5,256 nucleotides of DNA from Candidatus Fermentibacterota bacterium (lineage in GTDB: Bacteria > JAFGKV01), in the NCBI GenBank assembly GCA_016928395.1, contig JAFGKV010000117.1, positions 1-5,256 of the forward strand, in the 5' to 3' direction. The position numbers were made by a program, and so were the translations under genes. The stretch's first letter is position 1. Each line of letters opens with the position of its first letter. Positions 4,572-5,256 of this stretch are shown here, one piece after another. The notes below the pieces were generated by a model that saw only the letters and a program-made list of their open reading frames with translations, was not told the DNA's origin and made no database searches.

Positions 4572-5256
4572 CTCGTTGCGTGATGTCCCATTCGGGATGG
4601 CTTGGCCGTCTGGCTCTACTTCTGGCGGCCACCGCGGCCTCGCAGCCCCCACACTCCGCCACCATCGTGGTCAAGGAGGGAGATCCGGCAGCAAGCTCCA
4701 CGGTGAGCTCCCTCAACGCGCCCTTTACTAACGGTAATGGCATCGTCGGCTTCACCGGATCCTTGGCCGTCGGCGGTAACTTCGTCTGGTATGACGACGC
4801 CGTACTGTGGCTCAATACCGACGCCTTACCTGGGGACACCTTGACTGGTGCGGAAGGGACCATGGGCATCGGCGACAATGCCGAGTTCATCTACAGCCCA
4901 TCGATCAGCGGCGACGATGCGGTGTGGTCGCACAATGGCCTGCTCCTCAAAGAAGGCATGCAGGCCCCAGGGTACGATCCCGGTGTGACCAATACGTTCA
5001 ACAGCCGACCGACCATGCTGCCCGGCGGCACGGCGTGCTGGGTTGCCGGCATGAATGCCAGCGGCGGCACCAGCACCGAAGGCCGAGTCTTCTATGTCGC
5101 TCCGGGTGCCAACCCGGCGCAGATCACCCCGGTAATCAAGTCAGGCGACATGGTCGGCGGCTACCCCATCGCCAGCCCGTCCGGCGTCGCATTCGGCTAC
5201 TGGGTCTCCGACAATGGCCTTCATCACATTCACATCCTCGACCTAAATACAGGATC
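4559..5256 (+). CDS. Secreted Gly/Asn/Trp-rich repeat protein, N-terminal part (3' end cut off by window)
   Basis: The frame stays open from the ATG at 4559 to the last base: 232 whole codons and two extra bases, with no stop. Seen: a basic N-terminus (R2, R3, R6, R17), a hydrophobic core L18-A27, and possible cleavage after S28 or A34. The mature part is rich in Gly, Asn, Asp, Ser and Trp, with loosely repeated beta-strand units: NGNGIVGFTG (58-67), GDDAVWSHNG, TACWVAGMN (158-166) and SGVAFGYWVSDNG (208-220), ending near HHIHILDL. These NxxGxxxF-like units recall tandem-repeat secreted proteins named for an NxxGxxAF motif, often predicted as propeller-like; this family link is tentative. The function is not recognised and no catalytic motif is visible. 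A C-terminal sorting tail like that of its two neighbours may lie beyond the edge, but that is a guess. The 621-nt gap upstream suggests its own transcript. Confidence 0.75.
   Translation, partial: MRRMTRCVMSHSGWLGRLALLLAATAASQPPHSATIVVKEGDPAASSTVSSLNAPFTNGNGIVGFTGSLAVGGNFVWYDDAVLWLNTDALPGDTLTGAEGTMGIGDNAEFIYSPSISGDDAVWSHNGLLLKEGMQAPGYDPGVTNTFNSRPTMLPGGTACWVAGMNASGGTSTEGRVFYVAPGANPAQITPVIKSGDMVGGYPIASPSGVAFGYWVSDNGLHHIHILDLNTG

Noticed and set aside
4023-4652. 209-residue minus-strand frame across the intergenic region
   Set aside because: It runs into the ribosome site and signal peptide of the third gene, is Gly/Pro/Arg/Ser-rich without a domain, and has no convincing ribosome site.
5252-5256. 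Window ends in GGATC, like a restriction-clone end
   Set aside because: A five-base match at an edge is weak and could simply be where the window was cut.

Overview
The window is a GC-rich (roughly 60-65% by eye) bacterial stretch carrying two complete genes and one gene cut by the right edge, all on the plus strand and all encoding proteins with N-terminal signal peptides. The two complete proteins also end in a similar C-terminal beta-sandwich tail of about 80 residues, of the kind used as a type IX secretion (T9SS) sorting signal or annotated as a FlgD-like Ig domain. A gingipain-like peptidase, an FG-GAP propeller and these tails on a GC-rich background suggest an uncultured member of the FCB superphylum or a neighbour (Eisenbacteria, Krumholzibacteria, Latescibacteria or similar). 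This placement is inference from gene content; there is no rRNA or other marker gene here.

Layout: 1-54 is a G/C homopolymer block that looks like a contig-end artefact. 153-2261 encodes a secreted family C25 (gingipain-like) cysteine peptidase of 702 residues. After a 56-nt gap dominated by a 13-bp hairpin, 2318-3937 encodes a 539-residue secreted seven-bladed FG-GAP beta-propeller. 3938-4558 is a 621-nt region with no convincing full-size gene but many inverted repeats. These include a perfect CRP/FNR-type palindrome (TGTGA-N6-TCACA) at 4173-4188 and a possible 47-codon upstream ORF (4428-4571) that overlaps the next gene. 4559 to the end is the open-ended N-terminal part (232 codons) of a third secreted protein rich in Gly, Asn and Trp repeats.

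How the genes may work together: the first two form a probable operon making an exported protease and an exported Ca-binding propeller that likely share one export or anchoring route. The third gene probably has its own long, structured leader. All three start codons have a GGAGG-type Shine-Dalgarno sequence 5-6 nt upstream, which fixes the starts. I see no tRNA, rRNA, CRISPR array, transposase or integrase. The most unusual signals are regulatory: strong hairpins just upstream of two ribosome binding sites, the CRP-type palindrome and the overlapping small ORF.
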